A DNA stretch of 64,000 nucleotides, from positions 62,001-126,000 of the forward strand of contig NZ_JACHXS010000015.1 in the NCBI RefSeq assembly GCF_014192225.1, in the 5' to 3' direction. This document shows positions 26,723-36,172 of the stretch, one piece after another (the stretch's first letter is position 1; every line of letters starts with the position of its first letter). This stretch comes from Pseudoduganella umbonata. GTDB taxonomy: Bacteria; Pseudomonadota; Gammaproteobacteria; Burkholderiales; Burkholderiaceae_D. The notes beneath the pieces are model-generated. The model ran no database searches. It was not told the DNA's origin and worked only from the letters and a program-made list of their open reading frames with translations. The translations under genes were made by a program, and so were the position numbers.

Positions 26723-27870
26723 CTTTCCTGGCTCGCCCCCTGGCCCGCCGGCTTCATCGTGCGCAGCGTGATGAGGGTGATGTCGGAAGGCCGGCCCAGG
26801 CGGATCGGGAAGCCCGGCCATAGCCCCGCGCCGTTGCTCACGTAGAGCGTGGTTGCGCCGACCGCATAGCGGCCGGACACGAAGCCCTGGTTGAAGCGGG
26901 CAATGATCCAGTCGAGGCCGCGGGCATGCCCGCCATGCGTGTGCCCGGACAGCTGCAGGTCGACGCCCAGCGGCTGGTTGCGCAGCACGTTCCCCGGCCG
27001 GTGATCCAGCAGCACGACCGGCAGGCCGGCCGGCTTGCCGGCGAGGGCCTTGGCCGTGTCGGGAACCGGCTGGCCGTGCCGTTCGGCCATCATGTCGGGC
27101 ACGCCGGCCAGCACGAGGCCCTGCCGGATGACCACGTGCCGGTTCTCCAGCATGTCGATGCCCAGCTCGTCGAACCGGCGCATCCACGCCGCATACTCGG
27201 CATAGTATTCGTGGTTGCCCGCCACGGCGAACACGCCGTCCTTTGCCGACAGCTGCGCCAGCGGCGCCACATCGGCACTGCGGGCCGCCGTCGTGCCGTC
27301 GACCAGGTCGCCCGAGATGACGATCAGGTCCGGCGCCACCGCGTTGGTGGCCGCGACCACCGCCTTCGCCCACGGCTCCTGCAGTAGCCGGCTCAGGTGC
27401 AGGTCGGTCAGATGCGCAACCTGGTAGCCGTCGAGTTCCGCCGGCAATCCCGCCAGCGCGACCTCCATGCGCTTGATGGCCGGCACCTTGATCGCCTGCG
27501 CCACGCCGATGCCCGCCAGTACCAGACTCACGGCGAGGAAGACGTGCGGCGCGGTCCTGTTGCGCAGGATGGCTTGCCCGGTGGCGCGCGAAGGCAGCCA
27601 GGCGGCCAGGCCGGCCAGGTCCCTGAGCAGCAGCAGGACAGCCGTCAGTACCAGCGTACCATGGGCCACGCTCACGCCGATCAGCGCGGCGCGGGGAATT
27701 TCCGGCGACGCAATGGTGGTGCCGAACAGGCGGCTGACGAGCCAGTGGTGTTCGAGCAGCGCCATCAGCAGGACCGCCAGAGCGATCCTGCCGGCGACGC
27801 CGAGTTGCAGTCTCCATACATAACGCCAGGCCAGGTACGAGCCGAGGACAAGAGCGACGATTGGCAGCAC
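26719..27870 (-). CDS. Membrane-anchored metallophosphoesterase
   Basis: A 383-residue calcineurin-like phosphoesterase. About four hydrophobic helices fill residues 1-140, and the catalytic domain follows with all metal-binding blocks: TDLHLS, SGDLVDG, GNHEYY and SGHTHGGH. It resembles the YaeI/YkuE membrane-proximal group, which acts on phosphate esters at the envelope. The start is a GTG with AAGGAA six bases upstream; the frame is open 71 codons further up but without family resemblance. Its stop overlaps that of the convergent sensor gene by three bases. A perfect 13-bp inverted repeat lies in its leader at 27896-27925. Substrate unknown. Confidence 0.9.
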   Translation of the reverse strand: MLPIVALVLGSYLAWRYVWRLQLGVAGRIALAVLLMALLEHHWLVSRLFGTTIASPEIPRAALIGVSVAHGTLVLTAVLLLLRDLAGLAAWLPSRATGQAILRNRTAPHVFLAVSLVLAGIGVAQAIKVPAIKRMEVALAGLPAELDGYQVAHLTDLHLSRLLQEPWAKAVVAATNAVAPDLIVISGDLVDGTTAARSADVAPLAQLSAKDGVFAVAGNHEYYAEYAAWMRRFDELGIDMLENRHVVIRQGLVLAGVPDMMAERHGQPVPDTAKALAGKPAGLPVVLLDHRPGNVLRNQPLGVDLQLSGHTHGGHARGLDWIIARFNQGFVSGRYAVGATTLYVSNGAGLWPGFPIRLGRPSDITLITLRTMKPAGQGASQES

Positions 27871-28267
27871 GGGTATTTCCTTGATGTCGTTCGATGGCCT
27901 GGCGTACCGCGTGGTACGCCAGGCCGGTGGGAGTGAGCGCGGAACCGGCCGATCCTCCAGGATCCGGCCGGCCGCCACGGCGGTCGGTGTGCGGCCAGGA
28001 TTGCGAAGGCCTGGCGGCGCGGGCGACAGCGTAGCATGATTGAAGCAGGCTCGCTCAGCAGCGGGGTGCCTGGCGAAGTGCACCCAATGCCCTATGCGGG
28101 CAGCGAAACGCAGGCGCGCACGGGCGACGGGTGGAGAGCGGGCAGGTCGAGGACTGGTTTCGGCCGCGTTGCGCGGTCAGCGCCCTACAGCAAGAATACC
28201 TGGCGTGGTATGTGAAGAAATTCCTGATAACGACATGATCTTGGGGCTTGTCACGCCTCGGCCGCAT
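27871..28267. other. Intergenic region with one strong hairpin
   Basis: About 400 bases between two minus-strand genes. The only distinct element is the 13-bp inverted repeat listed separately. Open frames here are not family-like. I see no T-run terminator behind the PEP-CTERM gene. Confidence 0.45.
27896..27925. repeat. Perfect 13-bp inverted repeat with 4-base loop
   Basis: The arms GGCCTGGCGTACC (27896-27908) and GGTACGCCAGGCC (27913-27925) are exact complements around the loop GCGT. It lies 26-55 bases upstream of the metallophosphoesterase start, on the side of its promoter or leader. There is no T-run on either side, so a rho-independent terminator is unlikely. A regulatory hairpin in the leader or a protein-binding palindrome would fit. 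Confidence 0.85.
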
Positions 28268-29365
28268 TTACCTGTGATGCAGCCTCCCGGCGAAGAGAAC
28301 ACTCAGGCCTGCCAGCAGCAGCAGGACAGTCGATGGCTCGGGCACTGGCGGCGGGTCCGGCACCAGGCCGAGCGGGTCCAGCAGCAGCACGCCGCACTCC
28401 GTAAGCATCGCCTTGCAACCGTGGGCAACGATCTGGCCCGCGTTGTTGATGTCAAACGCGCTATCGATGCTCCATCCCGACGCCGGGTCGATCAACTGGT
28501 TCAGCTGCGCAACGCGGCCATCGGTCCAGATCCAGCCTGGTCCCGATCCGGTTCCCACTACCTGGCCGAGGTCATTCAATCCGAAGGCAGTCGTGGAGTA
28601 AGCGAACCCGGGAGTAAGGTCGATCGCTTCGCCATCTCTCCACATGACTGCATGCCCATATGCGTCGCCTGAAAAATTCGACCCTCCAACCACTGTGCCG
28701 GCAGAATCGATATCGTGGACACTGTTCACTGTCCCGCCAAGGCCGGGCAGATAGGTGAACTGCCCGTCATGATAGGTAAACGCAGTGAAGACACCGGTCC
28801 TGTTCCCACGCTGCGAACCGGCAATCGAGCCGCTATCGTTAATGGCGTGGAAGCCTATGCCGTCCCACGAATTCTCCGCGCCGACCGTCGTCAAGGTGCC
28901 GTTGTTGTAGATGAATGCTTTTTCCGGGCCCGCGACCGTGCCGAATTCGCCGACAGCGGTCCCGCTGTTGTTGACGTAGTGGGCCAGGCTATAGCTGGGA
29001 AATGCTGCGCCGATATTGACGTAGGTGCCGTTGGCATTCGCGATATAGGCCCCCGCGCTCAGGGATGATGGGTCGATCTGGTATTCGACTTGCCCGACAA
29101 CCGTTCCGGCATCGTTGATGCCGGAGACTGCCGGTTTCCCGGCTATCGGGATGTCCAGGAATCTCCGCTGGCCGGGTGAAGTCCAGACGAACGCGCGATC
29201 GGGGCTTCTTTGCGTGGCGGCTATCGCCCCGCTGCTGTTGATGTATGCCTCGAAGCCGGTTCCGCCCACCAGCGGTGTGATTGCGTATCGATGGAAGACG
29301 GGAGGCTCTTCGGCATGCGCTACCGCGGCAGCCAGTGCGAGACCAAGGCAAACGATCGTTTTCAT
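28268..29365 (-). CDS. HAF-repeat PEP-CTERM protein
   Basis: A 365-residue exported surface protein. The signal peptide MKTIVCLGLALAAAVAHA is followed by repeated units with ISDxG/INDxGTVVG wording (for example GINDAGTVVGQ, AINDSGSIAGS, GLNDLGQVVGT), the HAF-repeat type that folds as a propeller. The C-terminus has the sorting tag VPEPSTVLLLLAGLSVLF followed by basic residues, the PEP-CTERM signal processed by exosortase/archaeosortase systems. I use the second of two close ATGs because GGAG lies six bases before it. Such proteins usually sit in the envelope or in extracellular polysaccharide; exact role unknown. No exosortase gene is in the window. Confidence 0.9.
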   Translation of the reverse strand: MKTIVCLGLALAAAVAHAEEPPVFHRYAITPLVGGTGFEAYINSSGAIAATQRSPDRAFVWTSPGQRRFLDIPIAGKPAVSGINDAGTVVGQVEYQIDPSSLSAGAYIANANGTYVNIGAAFPSYSLAHYVNNSGTAVGEFGTVAGPEKAFIYNNGTLTTVGAENSWDGIGFHAINDSGSIAGSQRGNRTGVFTAFTYHDGQFTYLPGLGGTVNSVHDIDSAGTVVGGSNFSGDAYGHAVMWRDGEAIDLTPGFAYSTTAFGLNDLGQVVGTGSGPGWIWTDGRVAQLNQLIDPASGWSIDSAFDINNAGQIVAHGCKAMLTECGVLLLDPLGLVPDPPPVPEPSTVLLLLAGLSVLFAGRLHHR

Positions 29366-29652
29366 CGGCATCTCCGTTGGCGCAGGCTGTCAGGTTGCCC
29401 GCTGCATCTCAGGATAGGCAATCTGCTTCCCAAAGCAAGCGACAATGAGTGAAGTTGCAGGCACTCGGCGAATCAGCGATGTTGTCCGGCTGCCGGGTTC
29501 CTGGCGCCGGCCCGGTTCGGGCATGTGTGGCGCCCGGCCGCAAGAATGCATCCGCAGACATGTCTTTTTCCTATCGTCGTGTTATCGTTATTCGGCGCCA
29601 TCCCGCGACGGGAGCGGCACCCTGATAGCCACCGGACTAACGAGGGGACACC

Positions 29653-30993
29653 ATGCTGCAGACCAGGCGCGTCATTTCACTGCTGTTGCTGCCCCTCGCG
29701 ATCGGCCTTGAAGGCTGCGGCGGCGACGACGGCGACCAGGGCGTCCCGGGAGAGCAGGGTGCCCCAGGTGCCCCCGGCGCCAATGCCGATGCCATCGCCA
29801 CCATCGGCGAAGGCGCCATCATCATCGATGGCGCGGCCCCCGGCGATCCGAAGGAAAGCATCTATGTCCGCAAGGCCGGCCATGGCCCGAAGGTCATTGT
29901 GCTGGTACCCGGCAATAACACGTCGGGCGCCACCTTCGACGGCATGATGGGCTTCTTCCGTTCCGTCGACGCGCTCAATGACGCCTATACCGTGTATGCC
30001 TTCGACTACCGCGGCAGCGGCAAGTCGAGCTACAACACGAAAATCACGTCGCTGAAGGACTTCGCCGCCGATTTCGAAAAGGTGATGAACAAGATCGCCA
30101 ACTTGCCGGCCTCCGGTGTCACGCTGGTCGGCTACTCGATGGGTTTCGGCGCCGCGCTGGAGATGGTCATCGCCAATCCGGGGCGGTACGCCAATGTCGT
30201 CAGCCTGGCGGGGATCGGCACGCGCGGTGTCCGCGTCGGCTTTAACGCGGGCCAGGCCGGCACCGATTCGACCGGGCATGCATGGGCGAACGGCGACTGG
30301 GTCACCGTTGCAAACGATGCTGCCGGCATTGCCGGCACCGGGTTCCAGCAGCGTTCCTGGCAGGGCGACCAGCGCACCTACGCCAACGTGCAGGCCACCT
30401 GGGACGCGGTGGTCTACAACGACGTGCTGAAATACGATATCAGCAAGGCCTTCACGCCCGCGGCGGTCACCGATCCCACGTTCCGCGCCTCGCCGAACTA
30501 CAACGGTTCACTGCTCGACGGCTTCACTATCCAGTACATGCCGGAATCGCTGTACTACTCGCATAAATTCAACGTCTCGCCCGTCGACGTCGTCAAGCCC
30601 GCACCCAATGCCGACGGCACCGTGGTCACCATCCCGGGCGACGGCCGCCTAGGCGCGCTGTTCAACGGCAAGCGCGCCATGCTGGTGAAGGCCACCACCG
30701 ATTTTGCCGCCTGGCGCGGCGACCAGGTCATCTACGACAACTACACGGCCACCTCGAAATACGATCTCAAGCGCGCGGGCGCCGATGTGACCGCCGTGAT
30801 GATCAACCCGAACCAGGGCTTCGACCACGGCTTTCCGGTCGCGCGGCCGCTGGAAACGGTGCGGCTGATCGATGCCTTCATCAAGGGCGATGTCTCGGCG
30901 CCCGGTGCGACGAGTGCGCTGGGCGGCGCCGGCGTCGCCGTGTATCCGAATGGGGAAACCGCCTGGGAAACCGATACCTTCACCGGTTTCTGA
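29653..30993 (+). CDS. Lipoprotein alpha/beta hydrolase with collagen-like linker
   Basis: A 446-residue predicted lipoprotein. The signal ends in lipobox LEGC (Cys23), followed by GGDDGDQGVPGEQGAPGAPG, which is six consecutive Gly-X-Y collagen-like triplets. This linker leads to an alpha/beta hydrolase domain (about 55-430) with YAFDYRGSGKS and the nucleophile elbow GYSMGFG. The ending DHGFPVARP probably carries the catalytic His. The protein should be anchored to the outer or inner membrane and displayed on a short stiff spacer. The ATG follows GAGGGGA. It is divergent from the PEP-CTERM gene and convergent with eutC. The substrate is unknown; esterase or peptidase activity is possible. Confidence 0.87.
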   Translation: MLQTRRVISLLLLPLAIGLEGCGGDDGDQGVPGEQGAPGAPGANADAIATIGEGAIIIDGAAPGDPKESIYVRKAGHGPKVIVLVPGNNTSGATFDGMMGFFRSVDALNDAYTVYAFDYRGSGKSSYNTKITSLKDFAADFEKVMNKIANLPASGVTLVGYSMGFGAALEMVIANPGRYANVVSLAGIGTRGVRVGFNAGQAGTDSTGHAWANGDWVTVANDAAGIAGTGFQQRSWQGDQRTYANVQATWDAVVYNDVLKYDISKAFTPAAVTDPTFRASPNYNGSLLDGFTIQYMPESLYYSHKFNVSPVDVVKPAPNADGTVVTIPGDGRLGALFNGKRAMLVKATTDFAAWRGDQVIYDNYTATSKYDLKRAGADVTAVMINPNQGFDHGFPVARPLETVRLIDAFIKGDVSAPGATSALGGAGVAVYPNGETAWETDTFTGF

Positions 30994-31005
30994 CGCCGCA
31001 CGCAC

Positions 31006-31824
31006 TCACAGTAAAAACTTCCCGTTCCCTTCCTGTGGCAGCACCGCCGGGCCGCCGCTCTCGTCCTTCAGGCCGATCCCGGTCAGCTGCCGCCGGCGCG
31101 CCTCCGCCAGCAGGTAGTGCAGCCGGCCCGCCGCTTCCTCGTAGCGCTGCCCGGCCGGCCGCACGTTGGAGATGCAGTTGCGCCGTTCGTCGGTCAGGCC
31201 CACCGCCGGCGCCCACGTGATGTACAGGCCCATGCTGTCCGGCGAACTCAGGCCCGGCCGCTCGCCGATCAGCACGACGGCGATCTTCGCGCCCAGCAGT
31301 TCGCCGACCTCGTCGCCGACCGCCACGCGCCCTTGCAGCACGATCGATGGCGGTGCCACCGACCAGGTTTCATCCCGCAGCCGTTCGCGCAGCACCGCGA
31401 GGAAGGGTGCCGCGTGCTGCGCGACGGCCAGCGCGGAGAGGCCGTCCGCCACCACGAACGCCACGTCGAAGGGCCGTGCGGCGGCCTGCCTGCCAGTCAA
31501 CGATGCACGGGAAGCCGTGGCACGGGAAACTGCGTCCAGCCTGCGGCCGAGATCGGGCCGCTGCAGGTAGACGTGGCGGTTCTCCGCCGCGCTGTGCAGC
31601 GTCAGGCAGGGGGCCGCTTCCGGCCACGCCGTCTCGATGGCCCGAGCCAGCGCTCCGGCATCCAGCGCGAGGTGGACTGCATCGCGGGCGCGCGCATGGG
31701 CCAGCTGGAAGTCGAGCTGGGCAGAGGTTGGCTGGCTGACGCCCGTGTGGCCCAGTGCGATGCGCGCGGCGGTGAAACGGCGCAGCGCCTGCCAGGGATC
31801 GGGCTTGCCGATGGGGTCCGACAT
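31006..31824 (-). CDS. eutC: Ethanolamine ammonia-lyase small subunit
   Basis: A 272-residue small subunit of the adenosylcobalamin-dependent enzyme that converts ethanolamine to acetaldehyde and ammonia. The family blocks are clear: RIALGHTGVS at the start, then VADGLSALAV, IGERPGLSSPDSMGLYITW and NCISNVRP near the C-terminus. The length is close to that of other short EutC proteins. It follows eutB by 11 bases on the same strand. There are no shell-protein, reactivase or acetaldehyde-dehydrogenase genes nearby, so this is the simple non-microcompartment version, as in pseudomonads. Confidence 0.95.
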   Translation of the reverse strand: MSDPIGKPDPWQALRRFTAARIALGHTGVSQPTSAQLDFQLAHARARDAVHLALDAGALARAIETAWPEAAPCLTLHSAAENRHVYLQRPDLGRRLDAVSRATASRASLTGRQAAARPFDVAFVVADGLSALAVAQHAAPFLAVLRERLRDETWSVAPPSIVLQGRVAVGDEVGELLGAKIAVVLIGERPGLSSPDSMGLYITWAPAVGLTDERRNCISNVRPAGQRYEEAAGRLHYLLAEARRRQLTGIGLKDESGGPAVLPQEGNGKFLL

Positions 31825-31835
31825 GACAGGCTCCT

Positions 31836-33227
31836 TCACGAAAGCTGCAGCAGGGCGCGCTGGAACGGCGCGGGCAGCGTGCGGCCCAGGCTCACTTCGG
31901 CGTCGCCCTCGAAAATACCCATGTCGCGCAGCCAGCGGTCGAATTCCGGCGCCGGCCGCAGCCCGAACGCGCGGCGCGCGTACAGCGCATCGTGGAACGA
32001 CGTGGTCTGGTAGTTCAGCATGATGTCGTCCGCGCCGGGAATGCCCATCACGAACGTGCAGCCGGCCGTGGCCAGCATCGTCAGCAGCACGTCCATGTCG
32101 TCCTGGTCGGCTTCGGCGTGGTTCGTGTAGCACACGTCGCAGCCCATCGGCAGGCCCAGCAGCTTGCCGCAGAAGTGGTCTTCCAGGCCCGCGCGCGTGA
32201 TCTGCTTGCCGTCGTACAGGTATTCCGGGCCCATGAAGCCGACCACCGTATTCACCAGCAGCGGCTCGAAGCTGCGCGCCACGGCGTAGGCGCGCGCCTC
32301 GCAGGTCTGCTGGTCCAGCCCGTGGTTGGCGCCGGCCGACAGGGCGCTGCCCTGACCGGTTTCGAAGTACATCACATTGTTGCCCACGGTGCCGCGCCCC
32401 AGGGAGAGCGCGGCGGCGCGGGCTTCGCCCAGCAGCGCGAGGTCGATGCCGAAGCTGGCGTTGGCCGCCTGCGTGCCGGCGATCGACTGGAACACCAGGT
32501 CGACCGGCGCACCCCGTTCGATGGCGGCGATGGTGTTCGTCACATGCGTCAGCACGCACGACTGGGTAGGGATGGCGTGGCGGGCGATGATCTCGTCGAG
32601 CATCCGCACCAGGTGGATCACCTGGGGCACGTTGTCCGTGGCCGGGTTGATGCCGATGACGGCGTCGCCGCTGCCGTACAGCAAGCCGTCGAACAGGCTG
32701 GCGGCGATGCCGGAAGCGTCGTCCGTCGGATGGTTCGGCTGCAGCCGCGTCGACAGCGTTCCGGGCAGCCCGATGGTATTGCGAAAGCGCGTCACGGGCC
32801 GGCACTTGCGCGCCACCAGCACCAGGTCCTGGATGCGCATGATCTTCGAGACGGCGGCCGCCATCTCGGGCGTGATGCCCGGCGCGAGCCGCGCCAGCGC
32901 GGCCGTATCGGCGTCGTCGCCCAGCAGCCAGTTGCGGAAGTCGCCCACCGTCAGGTGCCGCACGGGCGAGAAGGCGGCGGCATCGTGCCCGTCGACGATC
33001 AGGCGTGTGACCTCGTCCGTTTCGTAGGGCACCACGGCCTCGTTCAGGAAAGCGGTCAGCGGCAGGTCGGCGACGGCCATCTGGGCCGCCACGCGCTCCT
33101 CGGCGCTGCCGGCTGCGACACCGGCCAGGAAGTCGCCCGAGCGTGCCGGCGTGGCCCGCGCCAGCAGCTCGCGCAGGCCGGCGAACCGGTAGGTCCTGGC
33201 GCCGACGGTATGGGAATATTCAGGCAT
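31836..33227 (-). CDS. eutB: Ethanolamine ammonia-lyase large subunit
   Basis: A 463-residue catalytic subunit that forms the TIM barrel carrying the substrate and adenosylcobalamin. The family blocks include YRFAGLRELLARATPARSGD at the N-terminus, GLLYGSGDAVIGINPATD, QSIAGTQAANASFGIDLALL, MYFETGQGSALSAGANHG and CDVCYTNHAEADQDDMD. Length fits the E. coli protein (453). Its start overlaps the end of the permease gene by 8 bases, so eat-eutB-eutC should be one transcript. Coenzyme B12 must come from outside this window. Confidence 0.96.
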   Translation of the reverse strand: MPEYSHTVGARTYRFAGLRELLARATPARSGDFLAGVAAGSAEERVAAQMAVADLPLTAFLNEAVVPYETDEVTRLIVDGHDAAAFSPVRHLTVGDFRNWLLGDDADTAALARLAPGITPEMAAAVSKIMRIQDLVLVARKCRPVTRFRNTIGLPGTLSTRLQPNHPTDDASGIAASLFDGLLYGSGDAVIGINPATDNVPQVIHLVRMLDEIIARHAIPTQSCVLTHVTNTIAAIERGAPVDLVFQSIAGTQAANASFGIDLALLGEARAAALSLGRGTVGNNVMYFETGQGSALSAGANHGLDQQTCEARAYAVARSFEPLLVNTVVGFMGPEYLYDGKQITRAGLEDHFCGKLLGLPMGCDVCYTNHAEADQDDMDVLLTMLATAGCTFVMGIPGADDIMLNYQTTSFHDALYARRAFGLRPAPEFDRWLRDMGIFEGDAEVSLGRTLPAPFQRALLQLS

Positions 33228-34617
33228 GGTGCGAGCCTCCGGCTGGCGGGGAAGAGGGGAGCGCGGCGCGTTTGTCGCGGCTCAGCAGGAACACCACGTA
33301 GCCGGCCGCCAGCAGGCCGACGTACACGCAGAAGATCGGGAAATTGTAGTACACCATGGTCACCAGGCAGACGACCGCCGCGGCGACAGCGAAAGCCGGT
33401 ACCCACGGATAGCCCGGCGCGCGCCATGGCCGCACCATGTCCGGCTCGGTGCGGCGCAGCTTGAAGAGACTGAGCATGCTGACGATGTACATCGTGATGG
33501 CGCCGAACACGGACATGGTGACGATATTGGCCGTCAGCGTCTGGCCGCCGAAGTTCACCCACCCATCGCTGAAGATGGCGACGATGCCGACCACGCCGCC
33601 GGCCAGCACGGCCAGGTGCGGCGTGCGAAAGCGCGGGTGGATGCGTGCGAGGCCACGCGGCAAGAAACCTTCGCGCGCCAGCGCGAAGACCTGCCGCGAG
33701 TAGCCCAGGATGATGGCATGGAACGAGGCGACCAGGCCGAACAGGCCGAGCCAGACGAGCATGTGCAGCCAGCCGCTGTCGCCGCCCACCACGGCCTTCA
33801 TCGCCTGCGGCAGCGGATCGTTGATGTTGGCGAGTTTCGTCCAGTCTCCCACGCCGCCGGCGAACACCATCACGCCGATGGCCAGCGCCACCAGGGTGAG
33901 GATGCCGGCCACGTAGGCGATGGGAATCGAGCGGCGCGGGTCCTTTGCTTCCTCGGCCGCCATCGCGACGCCCTCGATCGCCAGGAAAAACCAGATCGCG
34001 AACGGGATCGCCGCCAGCATGCCGGGAATGGCCGCCGTTGTGAACGCGTCCTGCCCGGCCCAGCCGCCGCGCGTGAAATTGGCCAGCGAGAAGCCGGGCG
34101 AGACGACGCCCATGAAGACCAGCAGCTCGCCGATCGCGACGACGGTGATGAACAGTTCGAATGTCGCGGCCAATTGCACCCCGGCGATATTCAGCGTCAT
34201 GAACACGAGGTAGGCGCCGACCGCCACCCACTTCGGATCGAGCCCGGGAAACTGCACGTTCAGGTAGGAGCCGATCGCCAGCGCGATGGCCGGCGGCGCG
34301 AACACGAATTCGACCAGCGTCGCCGCGCCGGCGAGATAGCCGCCCGTGGCGCCGAACGCCCGCTTGCTGTAGGCGAAGGGGCCGCCCGCCTGCGGGATGG
34401 CGGTGGTCAGCTCCGTGAAGCTGAAGATGAAGCAGGCGTACATCAGCGCCACAAAGATCGCCGTCACCGTGAAGCCCAGCGTGCCGGCGGAAGCCCAGCC
34501 ATAGCTCCAGCCGAAATATTCGCCCGAGATCACCAGCCCCACGGCGATGCCCCACAGCTGGACGGTGCCGAGTGTCTGCCTGAGCGCCGGGGCGCCTTGT
34601 GTGCCTGCCGTGTTCAT
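33220..34617 (-). CDS. eat: Ethanolamine permease
   Basis: A 465-residue inner-membrane permease of the APC superfamily. It opens QTLGTVQLWGIAVGLVISGEYFGWSYGW, the characteristic helix 1 of ethanolamine permeases, and has about 12 helices. The ATG has GGAGA upstream at good spacing; the longer frame is not needed. It is the first gene of the eat-eutB-eutC operon, which by itself suffices to bring ethanolamine in and split it into acetaldehyde and ammonia. A sigma-54-like element lies 60 bases upstream (34676-34692), and a response regulator of the sigma-54 activator class is the next gene upstream on the same strand. Confidence 0.93.
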   Translation of the reverse strand: MNTAGTQGAPALRQTLGTVQLWGIAVGLVISGEYFGWSYGWASAGTLGFTVTAIFVALMYACFIFSFTELTTAIPQAGGPFAYSKRAFGATGGYLAGAATLVEFVFAPPAIALAIGSYLNVQFPGLDPKWVAVGAYLVFMTLNIAGVQLAATFELFITVVAIGELLVFMGVVSPGFSLANFTRGGWAGQDAFTTAAIPGMLAAIPFAIWFFLAIEGVAMAAEEAKDPRRSIPIAYVAGILTLVALAIGVMVFAGGVGDWTKLANINDPLPQAMKAVVGGDSGWLHMLVWLGLFGLVASFHAIILGYSRQVFALAREGFLPRGLARIHPRFRTPHLAVLAGGVVGIVAIFSDGWVNFGGQTLTANIVTMSVFGAITMYIVSMLSLFKLRRTEPDMVRPWRAPGYPWVPAFAVAAAVVCLVTMVYYNFPIFCVYVGLLAAGYVVFLLSRDKRAALPSSPPAGGSHHA

Positions 34618-34675
34618 GGTCTTCTCCTGGTCAAGGTACAGCATCGGGGTGCGTGTCTAAATCAGGCAACAGTCA

Positions 34676-34692
34676 GGCAAGAATCATGCAAG
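34676..34692 (-). promoter_or_regulatory. Weak sigma-54-like promoter ahead of eat
   Basis: Read on the minus strand this is TTGCATG-ATTC-TTGCC, near the sigma-54 consensus TGGCACG-N4-TTGCT. The invariant GG of the -24 box is TG here, a serious mismatch. Distance to the gene start (60 bases) is almost the same as for the good site ahead of the second dctA gene. An imperfect palindrome at 34753-34769 (GTGCGGC-ATC-GCTGCAC) lies where an activator could bind. Confidence 0.3.
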
Positions 34693-34792
34693 GGGCACGG
34701 AAGCTGCTCAGCGGGTGTGGCGCCACGCGGGCGGCCCGGCCAGTGTCCCATGGTGCGGCATCGCTGCACTACGTTGGCGCGCTGGAGGATCC

Positions 34793-36168
<1,376 letters not shown>

Positions 36169-36172
<4 letters not shown>

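Noticed and set aside
23393..27817. Very long antisense open frame, over 1400 codons
   Set aside because: It runs opposite to a sensor protein with clear domains and across a second gene in another frame; composition is Arg/Ala/Gly-rich without domain motifs, typical of shadow frames in GC-rich DNA.
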